A stretch of 64,000 bases of DNA from NCBI RefSeq assembly GCF_004362145.1, contig NZ_SNXC01000009.1, positions 547,823-611,822 of the forward strand, written 5' to 3'. The notes under the pieces were generated by a model. The model saw nothing but the letters and a program-made list of their open reading frames with translations, searched no databases and was not told the DNA's origin. Source of the DNA: Marinomonas balearica (GTDB taxonomy: Bacteria > Pseudomonadota > Gammaproteobacteria > Pseudomonadales > Marinomonadaceae). Position 1 is the first letter of the stretch; each line of letters opens with the position of its first letter. A program made the translations under genes and the position numbers. Below are positions 1 to 8,907 of this stretch, one piece after another.

Positions 1-1
1 C

Positions 2-328
2 TTTACTATGGAAACAAAGCGTCAGTTGGATGTTTTAGATAAGCACTTGGCCGAGAATAATTATATGGCTGGCGATGAGTATTCCATTGCTGATATTGCC
101 ATTTGGCCTTGGTACGGCAACCTTGTGTTGGGTAATCTATATGACGCAGCAGAGTTTCTAAATGTTGAAAGTTATACTCATCTTTTACGCTGGGCGAAGG
201 AAATTGAACAACGCCCAGCAGTGCAAAGGGGGCGTATCGTCAATCGTCCGTTTGGTGAAGCGTGGGAGCAAGTGATTGAGCGTCATTCCGCTGAAGACAT
301 TGATAAAGTGATGGCTCTTAAGCCATAG
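2..328 (+). CDS. yghU: Glutathione S-transferase family protein, YghU type (3' part only)
   Basis: This is the C-terminal part of a glutathione S-transferase-like protein; the gene begins before the window. The visible 109 residues are the all-helical C-terminal GST domain, including a GDEYSIADIAIWPW stretch and the ending RPAVQRGRIVNRP, which closely resemble E. coli YghU from memory. YghU-type proteins bind glutathione and have disulfide-bond reductase activity in the cytoplasm. The frame is open from base 2, so the ATG at position 8 is internal. A hairpin with a T-run follows about 30 bases after the stop. The family is clear; the exact YghU assignment is inference from the conserved C-terminus. 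Confidence 0.85.
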   Translation, partial: FTMETKRQLDVLDKHLAENNYMAGDEYSIADIAIWPWYGNLVLGNLYDAAEFLNVESYTHLLRWAKEIEQRPAVQRGRIVNRPFGEAWEQVIERHSAEDIDKVMALKP

Positions 329-356
329 ATTGTTGTTAGCCAATGGCTTATTGAAA

Positions 357-408
357 AAAATTATAGATAGCGCGCTGCGGAGCGCTCTTCAGTGCGCTAC
401 ATAATTTT
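357..408 (+). terminator. Probable intrinsic terminator after yghU-like gene
   Basis: The outer arms AAAATTAT (357-364) and ATAATTTT (401-408) pair, and an inner GC-rich stem forms between TAGCGC (368-373) and GCGCTA (394-399). The right side ends in a T-run. It lies 28 bases after the stop of the GST gene and well before the next gene at 496. Confidence 0.6.
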
Positions 409-495
409 CTTATATCCATGCCCGGCAGTCTGTGAGGGTTTCATTAGGTCAGTAAAAAGGTATTGGATTAAGAGCTTTTCAAAAAGGGGAACGCG

Positions 496-948
496 ATGTT
501 AAACCTAAAAATTCCACCTGTGGTTGTGTTGCTGTTTTTATTGAGTTTTGTGTATCTCGCCAATCAAAATTTTATTAATCAAGCAAATGATGTCACCCGT
601 GGGGCTGGTGCGGTTATGCTTTTGCTGAGTGTTATAGTAGCTGCAAGTGCTGTAATGACATTTAGGCGTCATAAAACAACCGTTAATCCACATAAAATTG
701 AAAATGCGAGCGCACTGGTTACTTCTGGTGTGTTTAAGTTTTCTCGTAATCCCATGTATCTGGCAATGGCGCTTGTTTTATTTGGCATCAGTGTGTGTTT
801 TGGTGTGCTGGTGGTTGGTGTGGTGACGACCGCAGTATTTATTTTGTATATAACTCAATTTCAAATAAAACCAGAAGAACGAATGCTCCGGAGAAAGTTC
901 GGAAGCGAGTATAAAGACTATTGCAATAAAGTAAGACGGTGGATCTAA
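496..948 (+). CDS. Isoprenylcysteine carboxyl methyltransferase-family membrane protein (PEMT/ICMT-like)
   Basis: This is a 150-residue integral membrane protein with about four hydrophobic segments. The second half carries the family hallmark: a GVFKFSRNPMYL stretch near residues 76-87 and a C-terminal PEERMLRRKFGSEY segment, which in ICMT/PEMT-like enzymes bind S-adenosylmethionine. The length fits the small bacterial members. The substrate is unknown; bacterial relatives are annotated as isoprenylcysteine or phospholipid methyltransferases with little experimental support. A GGGGAACGCG ribosome site precedes the ATG. The gene stands alone between two hairpins, and its last codons form one arm of a 19-bp perfect inverted repeat (921-969). 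Confidence 0.8.
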   Translation: MLNLKIPPVVVLLFLLSFVYLANQNFINQANDVTRGAGAVMLLLSVIVAASAVMTFRRHKTTVNPHKIENASALVTSGVFKFSRNPMYLAMALVLFGISVCFGVLVVGVVTTAVFILYITQFQIKPEERMLRRKFGSEYKDYCNKVRRWI

Positions 949-969
949 TTCCGTCTTACTTTATTGCAA
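921..969. terminator. 19-bp perfect inverted repeat, bidirectional terminator candidate
   Basis: The arms at 921-939 and 951-969 are exact reverse complements, with an 11-base loop at 940-950 containing the last sense codons and the TAA stop of the methyltransferase gene. It lies between two convergent genes: the methyltransferase ends at 948 and the SDR gene ends at 990 on the other strand. There is no long T-run, so a role as a transcription barrier or mRNA 3'-end stabiliser is inferred from structure and position. Confidence 0.6.
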
Positions 970-989
970 GGCTGCCTTATAAGGCTATT

Positions 990-1976
990 TTAATCGTTTA
1001 GCGCTCCGAGACTTCTCAGGGTCTTTTCGACCGCAATTTCAATGGGAGTGTGAGGTTCTTCCCCTAATTTCTTTTTAAGTTTGTTATTTTCCATTTTGAT
1101 TGGTTGCGTCCATAAGTATTTCATTTCCAAGAGTTCTTTTGCCGTGGTGTTAAAGAGAGCTGCTAACCAAACAAGCCACCATGGAAAAGGTGCAATTTTT
1201 GGTTTTTTTCCTGATTTTTCATGAATAATTTTTTGAATTGTATTAACCATAAGTGTGCCATCTGAATCCCAAATACCTTTCATGTGATAGACGGCATATG
1301 GCTCAAGTTCATGTCGCTTTATGATCATAGATATCATTGTCTGAGCGACATCTGGCAAGTAGGCCCATTGATGACCCACATTTTTTCTACTGGGATTGTA
1401 AATGGATTTAACGGCTTTATTGGGATTGATCAGTCCTTGTGAAAACCAGTTATTTTTGGCATAAGGGCCATAAAAATCGCCCGCTCGGATTAGAATGACG
1501 TTTCCGCCGTCATTTGCAAAGCGTTTTAATTCCTGTTCCATCTCTTCTCTAAGCGATCCTTTTTTTGTTCTCGGATGTTGAGGTGTTGATTCAGAAATAT
1601 TGGGCAACACATCCGGACCGTAGTTGTATATTGAGCCAGGAAATACGACGGTGGCTCGCTGTTTTTTGGCCGCATTTATACTGTTTTTTAACATAGGAAT
1701 GACGAATTTTTCCCACTTTTTATAACCCGGTGGATTGACTGCATGAACGATAACACAACACCCTTCTGCGGCTTTTAAAACATCTTCAGAATTCATTGCA
1801 TCGCCTTTAATCCAGCTGATGTGTTTTGTTTTGAGATTTACTTCTTTAGAAACGAGTTCTGGTGAACGGTGTAGCGCGATTACGTTCCAGTTTTGCTCTA
1901 ATAATTGCCGAGCGACTTCGCTTCCGATGCCGCCTGTTATACCTAGTATAAGTACTTGGTTTTTTATGTTGGTCAT
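990..1976 (-). CDS. NAD(P)-dependent epimerase/dehydratase family protein (extended SDR)
   Basis: This 328-residue cytoplasmic protein begins with a Rossmann dinucleotide-binding stretch, GITGGIGSEVA at residues 12-22. It has the SDR middle part (HAVNPPGY near 80, SIYNYGPD near 115) and a variable C-terminal substrate region. In the atypical extended SDR group the tyrosine lies in a YNYGP context, as here. The substrate cannot be told from sequence. A strong GGAGG site sits 4-8 bases before the ATG. It is transcribed away from the LysR-family gene at 2160, a common arrangement in which the regulator controls its neighbour. That control is inference. Confidence 0.8.
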   Translation of the reverse strand: MTNIKNQVLILGITGGIGSEVARQLLEQNWNVIALHRSPELVSKEVNLKTKHISWIKGDAMNSEDVLKAAEGCCVIVHAVNPPGYKKWEKFVIPMLKNSINAAKKQRATVVFPGSIYNYGPDVLPNISESTPQHPRTKKGSLREEMEQELKRFANDGGNVILIRAGDFYGPYAKNNWFSQGLINPNKAVKSIYNPSRKNVGHQWAYLPDVAQTMISMIIKRHELEPYAVYHMKGIWDSDGTLMVNTIQKIIHEKSGKKPKIAPFPWWLVWLAALFNTTAKELLEMKYLWTQPIKMENNKLKKKLGEEPHTPIEIAVEKTLRSLGALND

Positions 1977-2062
1977 ATTGCCTCCAGAAAATATGTGTTT
2001 GGGTCTGAAGGAATGTTAGAGACTAACGGCGTTGTTTTAAATTGTTTAATATGATGTCGCTA

Positions 2063-2080
2063 CTATACATAAACGTATAG
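2063..2080. promoter_or_regulatory. Dyad CTATAC-N6-GTATAG, candidate LysR operator
   Basis: A perfect 6-bp inverted repeat with a 6-base spacer lies in the 183-bp gap between the divergent SDR gene and the LysR-family gene. LysR regulators usually bind AT-rich interrupted dyads with a T-N11-A core in such gaps. The spacing here is slightly off the textbook core, so this is a candidate only. Confidence 0.4.
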
Positions 2081-2159
2081 GTATATTCGCTTTAAGCCGA
2101 TTAACAGGGTTGAAGTTTGTTAATTAAATGATCAACTGTATAAAACGGGACAGAAGTTA

Positions 2160-3053
2160 ATGAAGAAACGAATCGGGTGGGAGTTGTATCGTTCATTTTT
2201 GGCTGTTTTGCAGGAGGGCTCGCTTTCTGCTGCGGCGCGTGCAACTGGATCAACCCAGCCTACTTTAGGGCGACATATTGATGAGCTAGAAAACCATGTG
2301 GGTTATTCGTTGTTTATACGTTCGCAAAGCGGGTTAATACCTACTGAGCGTGCTGTTTCTCTTGAAAAATTTGCTTTGGAGATGTCACACCTCGCACAGA
2401 CCTTCGAGCGAATAGCGCTATCAAATGAAGACGGTATAAACGGTACGGTGAGGCTAACAACCTCCGATATTGTGGGCGTTGAAGTATTACCAGCTGCGTT
2501 AAGTGACCTTCAAAAAGATAACCCTAAAATAGAGATTGAACTCGTATTGTCTGATATGCCACAAGATTTATTGAATCGGGAAGCAGACATCGCGGTAAGG
2601 ATGTTCAGACCAAAACAAAGCCAACTGATCGCACGTAGGGTTGGCACATGTAAGTTAAGTTTTTGTGCGAGTAAACAATATATAGAAACCCATGTGGCAC
2701 CAACAACGGTTGAAGAGCTACGGCAGCATCCATTAATTGGTTATGACAAAGAAACAGACTTTATCCGACGCAATACACGTGACCTTGGTTTTGATTTTGA
2801 CCGAAATCTATTCAATTATCGAGCTGACAGCAACATTGTTCAGCTTGCTCTTATAAGGGCTGGGCTTGGTATAGGGATTTGTCAGCTCGCTATAATTGAA
2901 CGTGACAGTGATCTAATGCCTTTATTGGAAGATTCCATCAAATTAGAACTTGATGTCTGGGTAACCATGCATGAAGACTTGAGGAATAGTCCGGCGTACA
3001 AGGCTGTGTTTGATGCGTTGGTGCTTAATCTAGACAAGGTGTATCCAGATTAA
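2160..3053 (+). CDS. LysR-family transcriptional regulator
   Basis: This 297-residue DNA-binding regulator has a winged helix-turn-helix at residues 7-66 (QEGSLSAAARATGSTQPTLGRHIDELE) followed by a periplasmic-binding-protein-like effector domain from about residue 90 to the end. The order and length are standard for LysR. The ligand is unknown. The gene diverges from an SDR oxidoreductase gene and ends 39 bases from the tail of the RND efflux operon on the opposite strand. Regulating the SDR gene and itself from the shared gap is the likely role. I see no evidence that it controls the efflux operon, whose promoter lies some 5.8 kb away. Confidence 0.92.
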   Translation: MKKRIGWELYRSFLAVLQEGSLSAAARATGSTQPTLGRHIDELENHVGYSLFIRSQSGLIPTERAVSLEKFALEMSHLAQTFERIALSNEDGINGTVRLTTSDIVGVEVLPAALSDLQKDNPKIEIELVLSDMPQDLLNREADIAVRMFRPKQSQLIARRVGTCKLSFCASKQYIETHVAPTTVEELRQHPLIGYDKETDFIRRNTRDLGFDFDRNLFNYRADSNIVQLALIRAGLGIGICQLAIIERDSDLMPLLEDSIKLELDVWVTMHEDLRNSPAYKAVFDALVLNLDKVYPD

Positions 3054-3092
3054 GCACGGCCTTGGTGATGTTTGATGGAATTGATCTTGTGC

Positions 3093-6000
3093 TTAGCTGA
3101 CTAAGTGGGTTGTCGCCTTGGTCGTTCGTTTAGTGATTTTTATCCAAATTGAATGAATATCCTCTTTTATTAAGAGTAAAACCGGTATGAGAATCAAAGT
3201 GATAAAAGTCGCGAACATGATGCCATAACCCAATGATACCGCTGCTGGAATAAGGGCTTGTGCTTGTCTCGATGTCTCCCAAAGAATAGGAATGAGACCC
3301 GCAAACGTTGTGAAAGAGGTCAGTAATACCGCTCGTAAACGTCCTTGGCAGGTCATTACGATGGCCTTTTTTACATGTATGGTTTCTTTTCTAAGATCAT
3401 TAAATCGTGATACCAATAGTAAACTGTCGTTAACGACGACACCGCTTAATGCCAGAATCCCGTTTAAAGAAAAGATACTGATTGAAAGATCGTTCATCCA
3501 ATGCCCTAGCAGTGCGCCTATGATCCCAAAAGGAATGGCCATCATAATGATAAGCGGTTGTGCATACGATTTCAGAGGAATGGCGAGAAGGGCGTAAATC
3601 ACAAGGAGAGCCAATAGAAACATTTCTAACAAAGAGGATTCTGTTTCAGCTTGTTCTTCGGCTTCCCCACCAAAATCGAAAGTCACACTTGCAAACTGTT
3701 TTTCGATGTTTGGCATCACGCTTTGTTGCAGATAGTCGACCACTTCTGTTGAAGAGAGAATGTCTTTATCCACTTCTGCAGACAAATAATACGACCTCTT
3801 TCCATCAATTCGAAAAATCCGGGTTTGAACTTCGGTTTTGCTTAACGAAGCAACTGCATTGAGGGGAATCTGGGTGCCGCTGTCTAAGGTGATTTGGGTA
3901 TCAATCACTTCAGAAGGCGATTTCTCCTGTGCATCAGAATATCCGAGCTTTACTTCAATTTCGTCATTATCTCGTTGGTATTTTTGGACCGTGTCGCCAT
4001 CAAAATTTGATGTGATTTGGGACGCGAGATTCGACGTTGTTAATCCGAGTAATCTGCCTTGTTCGTTTAAATCAATGGCAATTCTTTCTTCAAGTGGAGC
4101 GTCGAATTTTTCGATCCCTGTGACCGCGGGGATCTTATTGAGTTCGCTTATAAGTGTTTCTAAAGCGCCATCAAGAGCAAAGGAATCGTGGCTTGTGACT
4201 TCAATATAAAGAGCGTCAACGGTTTCAGCAGCGCTGCGAATTCTAAGGCTTTTTACACCTTCTGGCGACCCAACAAGTTGTTGCCATTTTGCTGAAAATT
4301 GGCGAGGCGTATACGGTGCGTCGCTTTGTAGCTCTATGCGGAAATCACCTTCTTGGTCGCCTTTTGCACGCGTTTCTATGTTTTTGATACCAGACCAATT
4401 TTTGATATCAGACAGTTCTCCTTGAAGGTTGTTTGAGGAGGAAAGTAGGGCGTCAGTTTGGTAGGCTTTTTGCTCAATTTCAAGCAGGGCTTTTTGTGTT
4501 TGTCCATAGCTGACATCGCTGTGCATCGTCAGTGAAGCACGAACCGTATCGCCCGGAATTCTAGGAAAAAAGCTGGTTCTTATTTCTCCGGTAAATGGCA
4601 TCGACATGACAAGTGCAAAGATGGATATAAAGCCGATTAATATGGCGTATCGGTGAGTAAGAGAAAAGTTAATCGTAGGACGGTATAAGTATTCGCTAAA
4701 GAGCATTAATCCAGAATTTGCGGCTTGTTGAATTCTGCTCCATACCTTTGTTACAACGTTCTTTGGTGTGTTCTTACGAGTGTTAATATGGGACAAATGG
4801 GCAGGTAAAATAATCTTTGATTCAATGACCGATAGTACTAGGCAAATCGCGACGACAATTGCAAACTGCGAGTAGATTTTCCCCAAACGTCCATCAATGT
4901 TTGATAAAGCCCAGAACGCAGCGACCGTAGTGAATACGCCAAACAGGGTTGGCACAGCAACATTCATCGTTCCTTTAATCGTGTTACCGAGTGTATCGCC
5001 TTCTTTTGAACGTACATCGTAGATGCTTTCTCCCACAACGACGGCATCATCAACGACAATACCCAGCGCTAGAATAAAGCCAAATGTGGTAATTAAATTG
5101 AGGCTGAGTCCCATGGTTTCAGTCCCCATAGCGAAAAGGGTGCCAAAGAATATAAATGGCAGCCCCATGGCAACCCAAAAAGCGACGGTAATGTTTAGGA
5201 AAACGGCGAGAAGAACAAAAACCAAAAATATCCCAGTAAGCGCGTTTTTAACCATTAACTCAAGTCGCTGATCTATAGATTCGCTTCGATCATTCCAACT
5301 TACGAGAGATACGGTGGAAGGTAAACGGTTGTTGTTTTTCCATTGGTCGATGATTTTGTACGTCGCCTCCACTGTGTTAATTATGTCATCTTGACCCACA
5401 GTGTTGATTCTCAGAGCGAGGCTGTTTTTTTGGTTAAAACGTGACAACACAAATTCGCTGTCGTCGAACGTGTCCTTTATCGTGGCAACATCACCTAGGA
5501 AAAGCTGGCCGCCGTCAGAAAACGATTTTATTGGAATGGCCGCAAATTGACTCTTGAAATAGTCTTGTTCAGAGGCGCTTATGGTGAGATAGATGTCTTT
5601 GTTGCTTAGAGTTGCAACGCTTGCAGACGATGATTCTGCGTTAATTGCCGTGCTTAAATCCTCTAATGCTAATCCGTAAGCGTCAAGTAGATTTCGATCG
5701 ACGTCAATCTTCATAATCGGATCAAGAGCGCCGGATATCGACACGGAGTTTATCTCTTGGTCGGATAATAAATCGGTCTTTAAGTCGTTAGCGAGCATTT
5801 GCAATGTTCGTCTGTCTGTATCGCCAAACATTTGAACGATCATGGCGAGTTCTGAACGAGTGTCTTTTGTAACACTTGCAGGGTCCGCCTCGCTGGGGAA
5901 TGACATTTCTCCGATGCTGTCTTTGATGTCAGTAAAAACGTCTTCCAATTCATAATCGTCTTTTACTTCGACGTTAACGCTCGCGCCGCTGGCGCTTGAA

Positions 6001-6269
6001 GAAGACATCATATTCTTAATGCCTTCGACGCTTTGCAGTTTTTGCTCGATTGGTATAGCGATGCTTTCTTCGTTCGCTTTGGCGGAGCCGCTGTCATAGC
6101 TTACAGATACATCTATGCCATTCGGCGGTAACGTCGGGAAGCTCTTTTTATTCAGCGAGCCAACGTTGATAATGCCCAAAGCAATAACTAAAAGCATCAA
6201 TAAGTTTGCGGCGACGGGGTTGGCTGCAAACCACGGAATTATACCTCTATGTTGAGTATGAACAGACAT
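3093..6269 (-). CDS. RND efflux transporter permease subunit
   Basis: This 1058-residue inner membrane proton-driven pump has the length and layout of the AcrB class: one N-terminal transmembrane helix (about 13-37), a large periplasmic loop, a block of helices from about 335, a second loop, and a final helix block. TM4 has the proton-relay aspartates Asp407-Asp408 in GIVVDDAVVV. In the helix matching AcrB TM10 the sequence is SGVVVNDSLLLV, so the position of AcrB Lys940 appears to be valine while the next Asn is kept. It is the last gene of a three-gene operon and its ATG overlaps the adaptor stop by one base. The exported substrates cannot be predicted. It could belong to an RND subgroup separate from the HAE1 drug pumps. 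Confidence 0.92.
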   Translation of the reverse strand: MSVHTQHRGIIPWFAANPVAANLLMLLVIALGIINVGSLNKKSFPTLPPNGIDVSVSYDSGSAKANEESIAIPIEQKLQSVEGIKNMMSSSSASGASVNVEVKDDYELEDVFTDIKDSIGEMSFPSEADPASVTKDTRSELAMIVQMFGDTDRRTLQMLANDLKTDLLSDQEINSVSISGALDPIMKIDVDRNLLDAYGLALEDLSTAINAESSSASVATLSNKDIYLTISASEQDYFKSQFAAIPIKSFSDGGQLFLGDVATIKDTFDDSEFVLSRFNQKNSLALRINTVGQDDIINTVEATYKIIDQWKNNNRLPSTVSLVSWNDRSESIDQRLELMVKNALTGIFLVFVLLAVFLNITVAFWVAMGLPFIFFGTLFAMGTETMGLSLNLITTFGFILALGIVVDDAVVVGESIYDVRSKEGDTLGNTIKGTMNVAVPTLFGVFTTVAAFWALSNIDGRLGKIYSQFAIVVAICLVLSVIESKIILPAHLSHINTRKNTPKNVVTKVWSRIQQAANSGLMLFSEYLYRPTINFSLTHRYAILIGFISIFALVMSMPFTGEIRTSFFPRIPGDTVRASLTMHSDVSYGQTQKALLEIEQKAYQTDALLSSSNNLQGELSDIKNWSGIKNIETRAKGDQEGDFRIELQSDAPYTPRQFSAKWQQLVGSPEGVKSLRIRSAAETVDALYIEVTSHDSFALDGALETLISELNKIPAVTGIEKFDAPLEERIAIDLNEQGRLLGLTTSNLASQITSNFDGDTVQKYQRDNDEIEVKLGYSDAQEKSPSEVIDTQITLDSGTQIPLNAVASLSKTEVQTRIFRIDGKRSYYLSAEVDKDILSSTEVVDYLQQSVMPNIEKQFASVTFDFGGEAEEQAETESSLLEMFLLALLVIYALLAIPLKSYAQPLIIMMAIPFGIIGALLGHWMNDLSISIFSLNGILALSGVVVNDSLLLVSRFNDLRKETIHVKKAIVMTCQGRLRAVLLTSFTTFAGLIPILWETSRQAQALIPAAVSLGYGIMFATFITLILIPVLLLIKEDIHSIWIKITKRTTKATTHLVS

Positions 6270-7531
6270 CAGTTACTGTCCTCCGCAGGTGTTGCAAGTG
6301 TACCTTTAAGATAACTGCTGTAAGGCTTTACTAGCACACGGTATGTTTTGTCGCTAAAGCGCTCCGGTACTTGAATGTAGGTGTAATGAGAATCCGAAAA
6401 CAACGGTGTTGTCTCAAAGGCATCAAGGCGACTTTCTTCGTCTAGATACCAAACTTCGCTCTGCTGGCTTAATGCGGTATTGGGCAATTTCCATAAACCA
6501 TCAATCGTTTTTCCACTTAGAGATACAGAGACAAATGAACCGGGGAGAAGGGGCTGTTCTCTATCAAGAGGCGAATCAAGCCCAACGGTTAAACTTCGCA
6601 TCCGCGTAGTCGTATCGATATGTTGATTTGCGGAAACGACTTTTCCTTGCCATGTTGTATTCGAATCAATACTGGAAATTTGAGCGGGCCACTGAGTGCT
6701 CATTAAGGTATTAAAATCGGGTAGTTTTTTCCAATCAGAGAGAGACAAGTTTAATGTTACGTCTGCACGATCAGTGCTGAAGAGCGTGGCAATCTCGTCG
6801 CTAGTGCCAATATTTGAACCGGGCGTCGCTTGTTGAGACACGATTAGAGCGTCAAATGGCGAAGTGATGTTTGTTTGCTTTAAGTTGTCTTTGGCTTCAG
6901 ACAACGTTGCTTTAGCAGCTGCGACTGCGACTGCGGCGCTTGCGTTTGCAAGTTGGGGCTTTCTTAATACTAATTCTGAATCTGGCTCACCCTTAAACCC
7001 CGCTGCAATCCATTCAGCTTTTGCTTGTGCTCCTTGGCGCTCTTCTTCTTTTAACTCAAGTTCAGCACTGGCAAGATCCTTTTGTGCATTTGCAACTGCG
7101 GTATTGAGCTCTTTATTGATGAGTTGTATAAGCTTATCGCCTTTTTTAACCCGCAGGCCGGGTTCCAGATATTTAGATATTTGTGAGACTTCGCCGCTAA
7201 CTTTACTTGTTAATGTTAGGCTGTATCTCGGAACAATAAGCCCTGTTGCTGTAATCGTAGGAGAATACGAAGAAGCCATAGCGTTGATTACGCTAAGAAC
7301 GAGAGTGCTTTCTTTTCTTTCCTTAGTTGAAGGGTGTTGAGCTCCTTTTGCGCCGGGAGGCGCTTCGCCAGGTCTGCCCCCATTTCTGTGGCCTTTAGGT
7401 CCACCGCCAGGGCCTCTGTCCATTGCAATGCTTTGAGCTCCATCTTGTAGTGAGTTGGATATGTAGTAAAAACTCCCTGCCGCAGTCGATAGCGAGATGG
7501 CAAGTACAGTCCATTGAGTAAAACGTTTCAT
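6269..7531 (-). CDS. RND efflux periplasmic adaptor (membrane fusion protein)
   Basis: This 420-residue protein has an N-terminal membrane anchor or uncleaved signal (about residues 7-26). A Gly/Pro/Lys-rich linker (about 38-70, with GPGGGPKGHRNGGRPG) follows, then the lipoyl-like half (TGLIVPRYSLTLTSKVSGEV from about 98), an alpha-helical hairpin (about 130-205) and a beta-barrel region. The adaptor bridges pump and outer membrane channel in the periplasm. It overlaps the outer membrane factor gene upstream and the pump gene downstream by one base each, so the three are likely co-translated. The long charged glycine-rich linker after the anchor is unusual for HlyD/AcrA proteins but occurs in some marine members. 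Confidence 0.9.
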   Translation of the reverse strand: MKRFTQWTVLAISLSTAAGSFYYISNSLQDGAQSIAMDRGPGGGPKGHRNGGRPGEAPPGAKGAQHPSTKERKESTLVLSVINAMASSYSPTITATGLIVPRYSLTLTSKVSGEVSQISKYLEPGLRVKKGDKLIQLINKELNTAVANAQKDLASAELELKEEERQGAQAKAEWIAAGFKGEPDSELVLRKPQLANASAAVAVAAAKATLSEAKDNLKQTNITSPFDALIVSQQATPGSNIGTSDEIATLFSTDRADVTLNLSLSDWKKLPDFNTLMSTQWPAQISSIDSNTTWQGKVVSANQHIDTTTRMRSLTVGLDSPLDREQPLLPGSFVSVSLSGKTIDGLWKLPNTALSQQSEVWYLDEESRLDAFETTPLFSDSHYTYIQVPERFSDKTYRVLVKPYSSYLKGTLATPAEDSN

Positions 7532-8907
7532 TATTTTTGCACTCCAAGCCCTAATGCCAGACCTAATGTAATTCTATTTTCCAGATGAGAGTAAATTAGC
7601 TCATCTAATTGAGCTTCAAGGTCAAATGTTGTTTTTTGCACGGTAATTAATTCATTCAAGTCTATTAGCCCGTTTCGATACTTTTTTTGGTATTGAGTTA
7701 GGTTATTTTGAGAGCTTTCCAGCGCCGCTGAGATATGGCGAACCTGTTGTTGCAGCACTACTTCTTGTCCCATCGCGTTTTCGACTTCATTAACCGCTGT
7801 GAGCAAGGTGTCTCTATATTCTTGGTATGCTTGCGCGGTTTTAAGTTTGGCGACTTCTTTGGCTGCTTTGAGTTGTCCTCCTTTATATAAAGGTTGCGAG
7901 AGTTGTGCAGCTAAGGACCATATAGGGGCAGTAAAAAAAGCAGCGCCCGGAGAATCTGCTGAGTCGCTTAACGCAGCACTTAGGCTAAAAGTGGGGAGCA
8001 TATCTTTGTATGCGACTGAGAGGTTTAGATCTGCTGCCTCAATATTGAGATAAGCTGACTTCAAGTCCGGACGTCGTTGTAGGCGCTGCTGGTGCAAATT
8101 ATCAAACGTAAAACTCACTTCCGGATAGTCGATGTTAATAGGGATGTTTATTGTTTGTGAGGTGCCAATTAATCGTTCTAATTCGCGTTTCTTTATAGCG
8201 AAGTTTTCTTGGTATTCAAGTAAGTTTGCTCGTGATTGAGAGGTGGACGTTCTCGCCTCATCAAGCGCTTCCAAATTGTCTAAGCCGTTCTTGAATCGTT
8301 TTACGATCAAGTCTTCGTTTGATTCCAGTAACGCTAACCGTTTTTGCTCGATTTCAACTGCGTGTTGTTTGGCGGTTAACGCTAGCCAAGTTTTCATAAC
8401 GCTGGCGACAAGTGAGTCTTGACTGGCTTGGTACAACGCTTTATCACTTTCTAGCGTTTTAGCCGAGGATTTTTCTGAGTCCGCGAGTTTTTGCCATAAA
8501 TCCAGCTCCCAACTTATCGATAAGCCTGCTGAGTAATTCGTATCGTTGTTTTTAGTTCTATCTGTTCCAATATTCGCGACCACTGAGGGGAGTTGCTCAC
8601 CGTGTACACTTTTTAGTTGCCACAAGCTGGCTTTAAGCGTTAATGCTGTTTTCTGCAAACTCGGATTTTCATTTAAAGCGAGATCTATGAGTGCGTCCAG
8701 TTCACGGTCTTGGATCAAATCCGTCAGGTAATTGGTGGAGCCAATATCATCAAGTTGGCGCCAATCTAGAGATTTTCGTTCGGCGATGATGTTGAGATCA
8801 TGTTGCGCCATTTTTGTGAAGTCGGTTCGATTATCCATATTGCTACAAGCCAGCAGTGTAATGCTGGTGCACAGTAGGCTTGCCTTTTGTAAGGCTTTCT
8901 TTTTCAT
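7531..8907 (-). CDS. TolC-like outer membrane efflux lipoprotein (NodT/OprM family)
   Basis: This is a 458-residue outer membrane factor. The signal peptide ends in a lipobox LLAC with Cys21, so the protein should be lipid-anchored like OprM. Two repeats of the outer membrane efflux domain follow: long coiled helices around residues 175-250 and 350-430, with PLYKGGQLKAA near 340 typical of the second repeat. It forms the trimeric exit duct for the pump encoded downstream. It is the first gene of the operon; this order (outer membrane factor, adaptor, pump) differs from mexAB-oprM, where the channel comes last. Confidence 0.92.
   Translation of the reverse strand: MKKKALQKASLLCTSITLLACSNMDNRTDFTKMAQHDLNIIAERKSLDWRQLDDIGSTNYLTDLIQDRELDALIDLALNENPSLQKTALTLKASLWQLKSVHGEQLPSVVANIGTDRTKNNDTNYSAGLSISWELDLWQKLADSEKSSAKTLESDKALYQASQDSLVASVMKTWLALTAKQHAVEIEQKRLALLESNEDLIVKRFKNGLDNLEALDEARTSTSQSRANLLEYQENFAIKKRELERLIGTSQTINIPINIDYPEVSFTFDNLHQQRLQRRPDLKSAYLNIEAADLNLSVAYKDMLPTFSLSAALSDSADSPGAAFFTAPIWSLAAQLSQPLYKGGQLKAAKEVAKLKTAQAYQEYRDTLLTAVNEVENAMGQEVVLQQQVRHISAALESSQNNLTQYQKKYRNGLIDLNELITVQKTTFDLEAQLDELIYSHLENRITLGLALGLGVQK

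Noticed and set aside
6864..7340. 158-codon plus-strand frame inside the efflux adaptor gene
   Set aside because: It lies wholly antisense to a well-recognised adaptor gene, has no ribosome site and shows an Ala/Ser-rich composition that mirrors the codons of the real gene.
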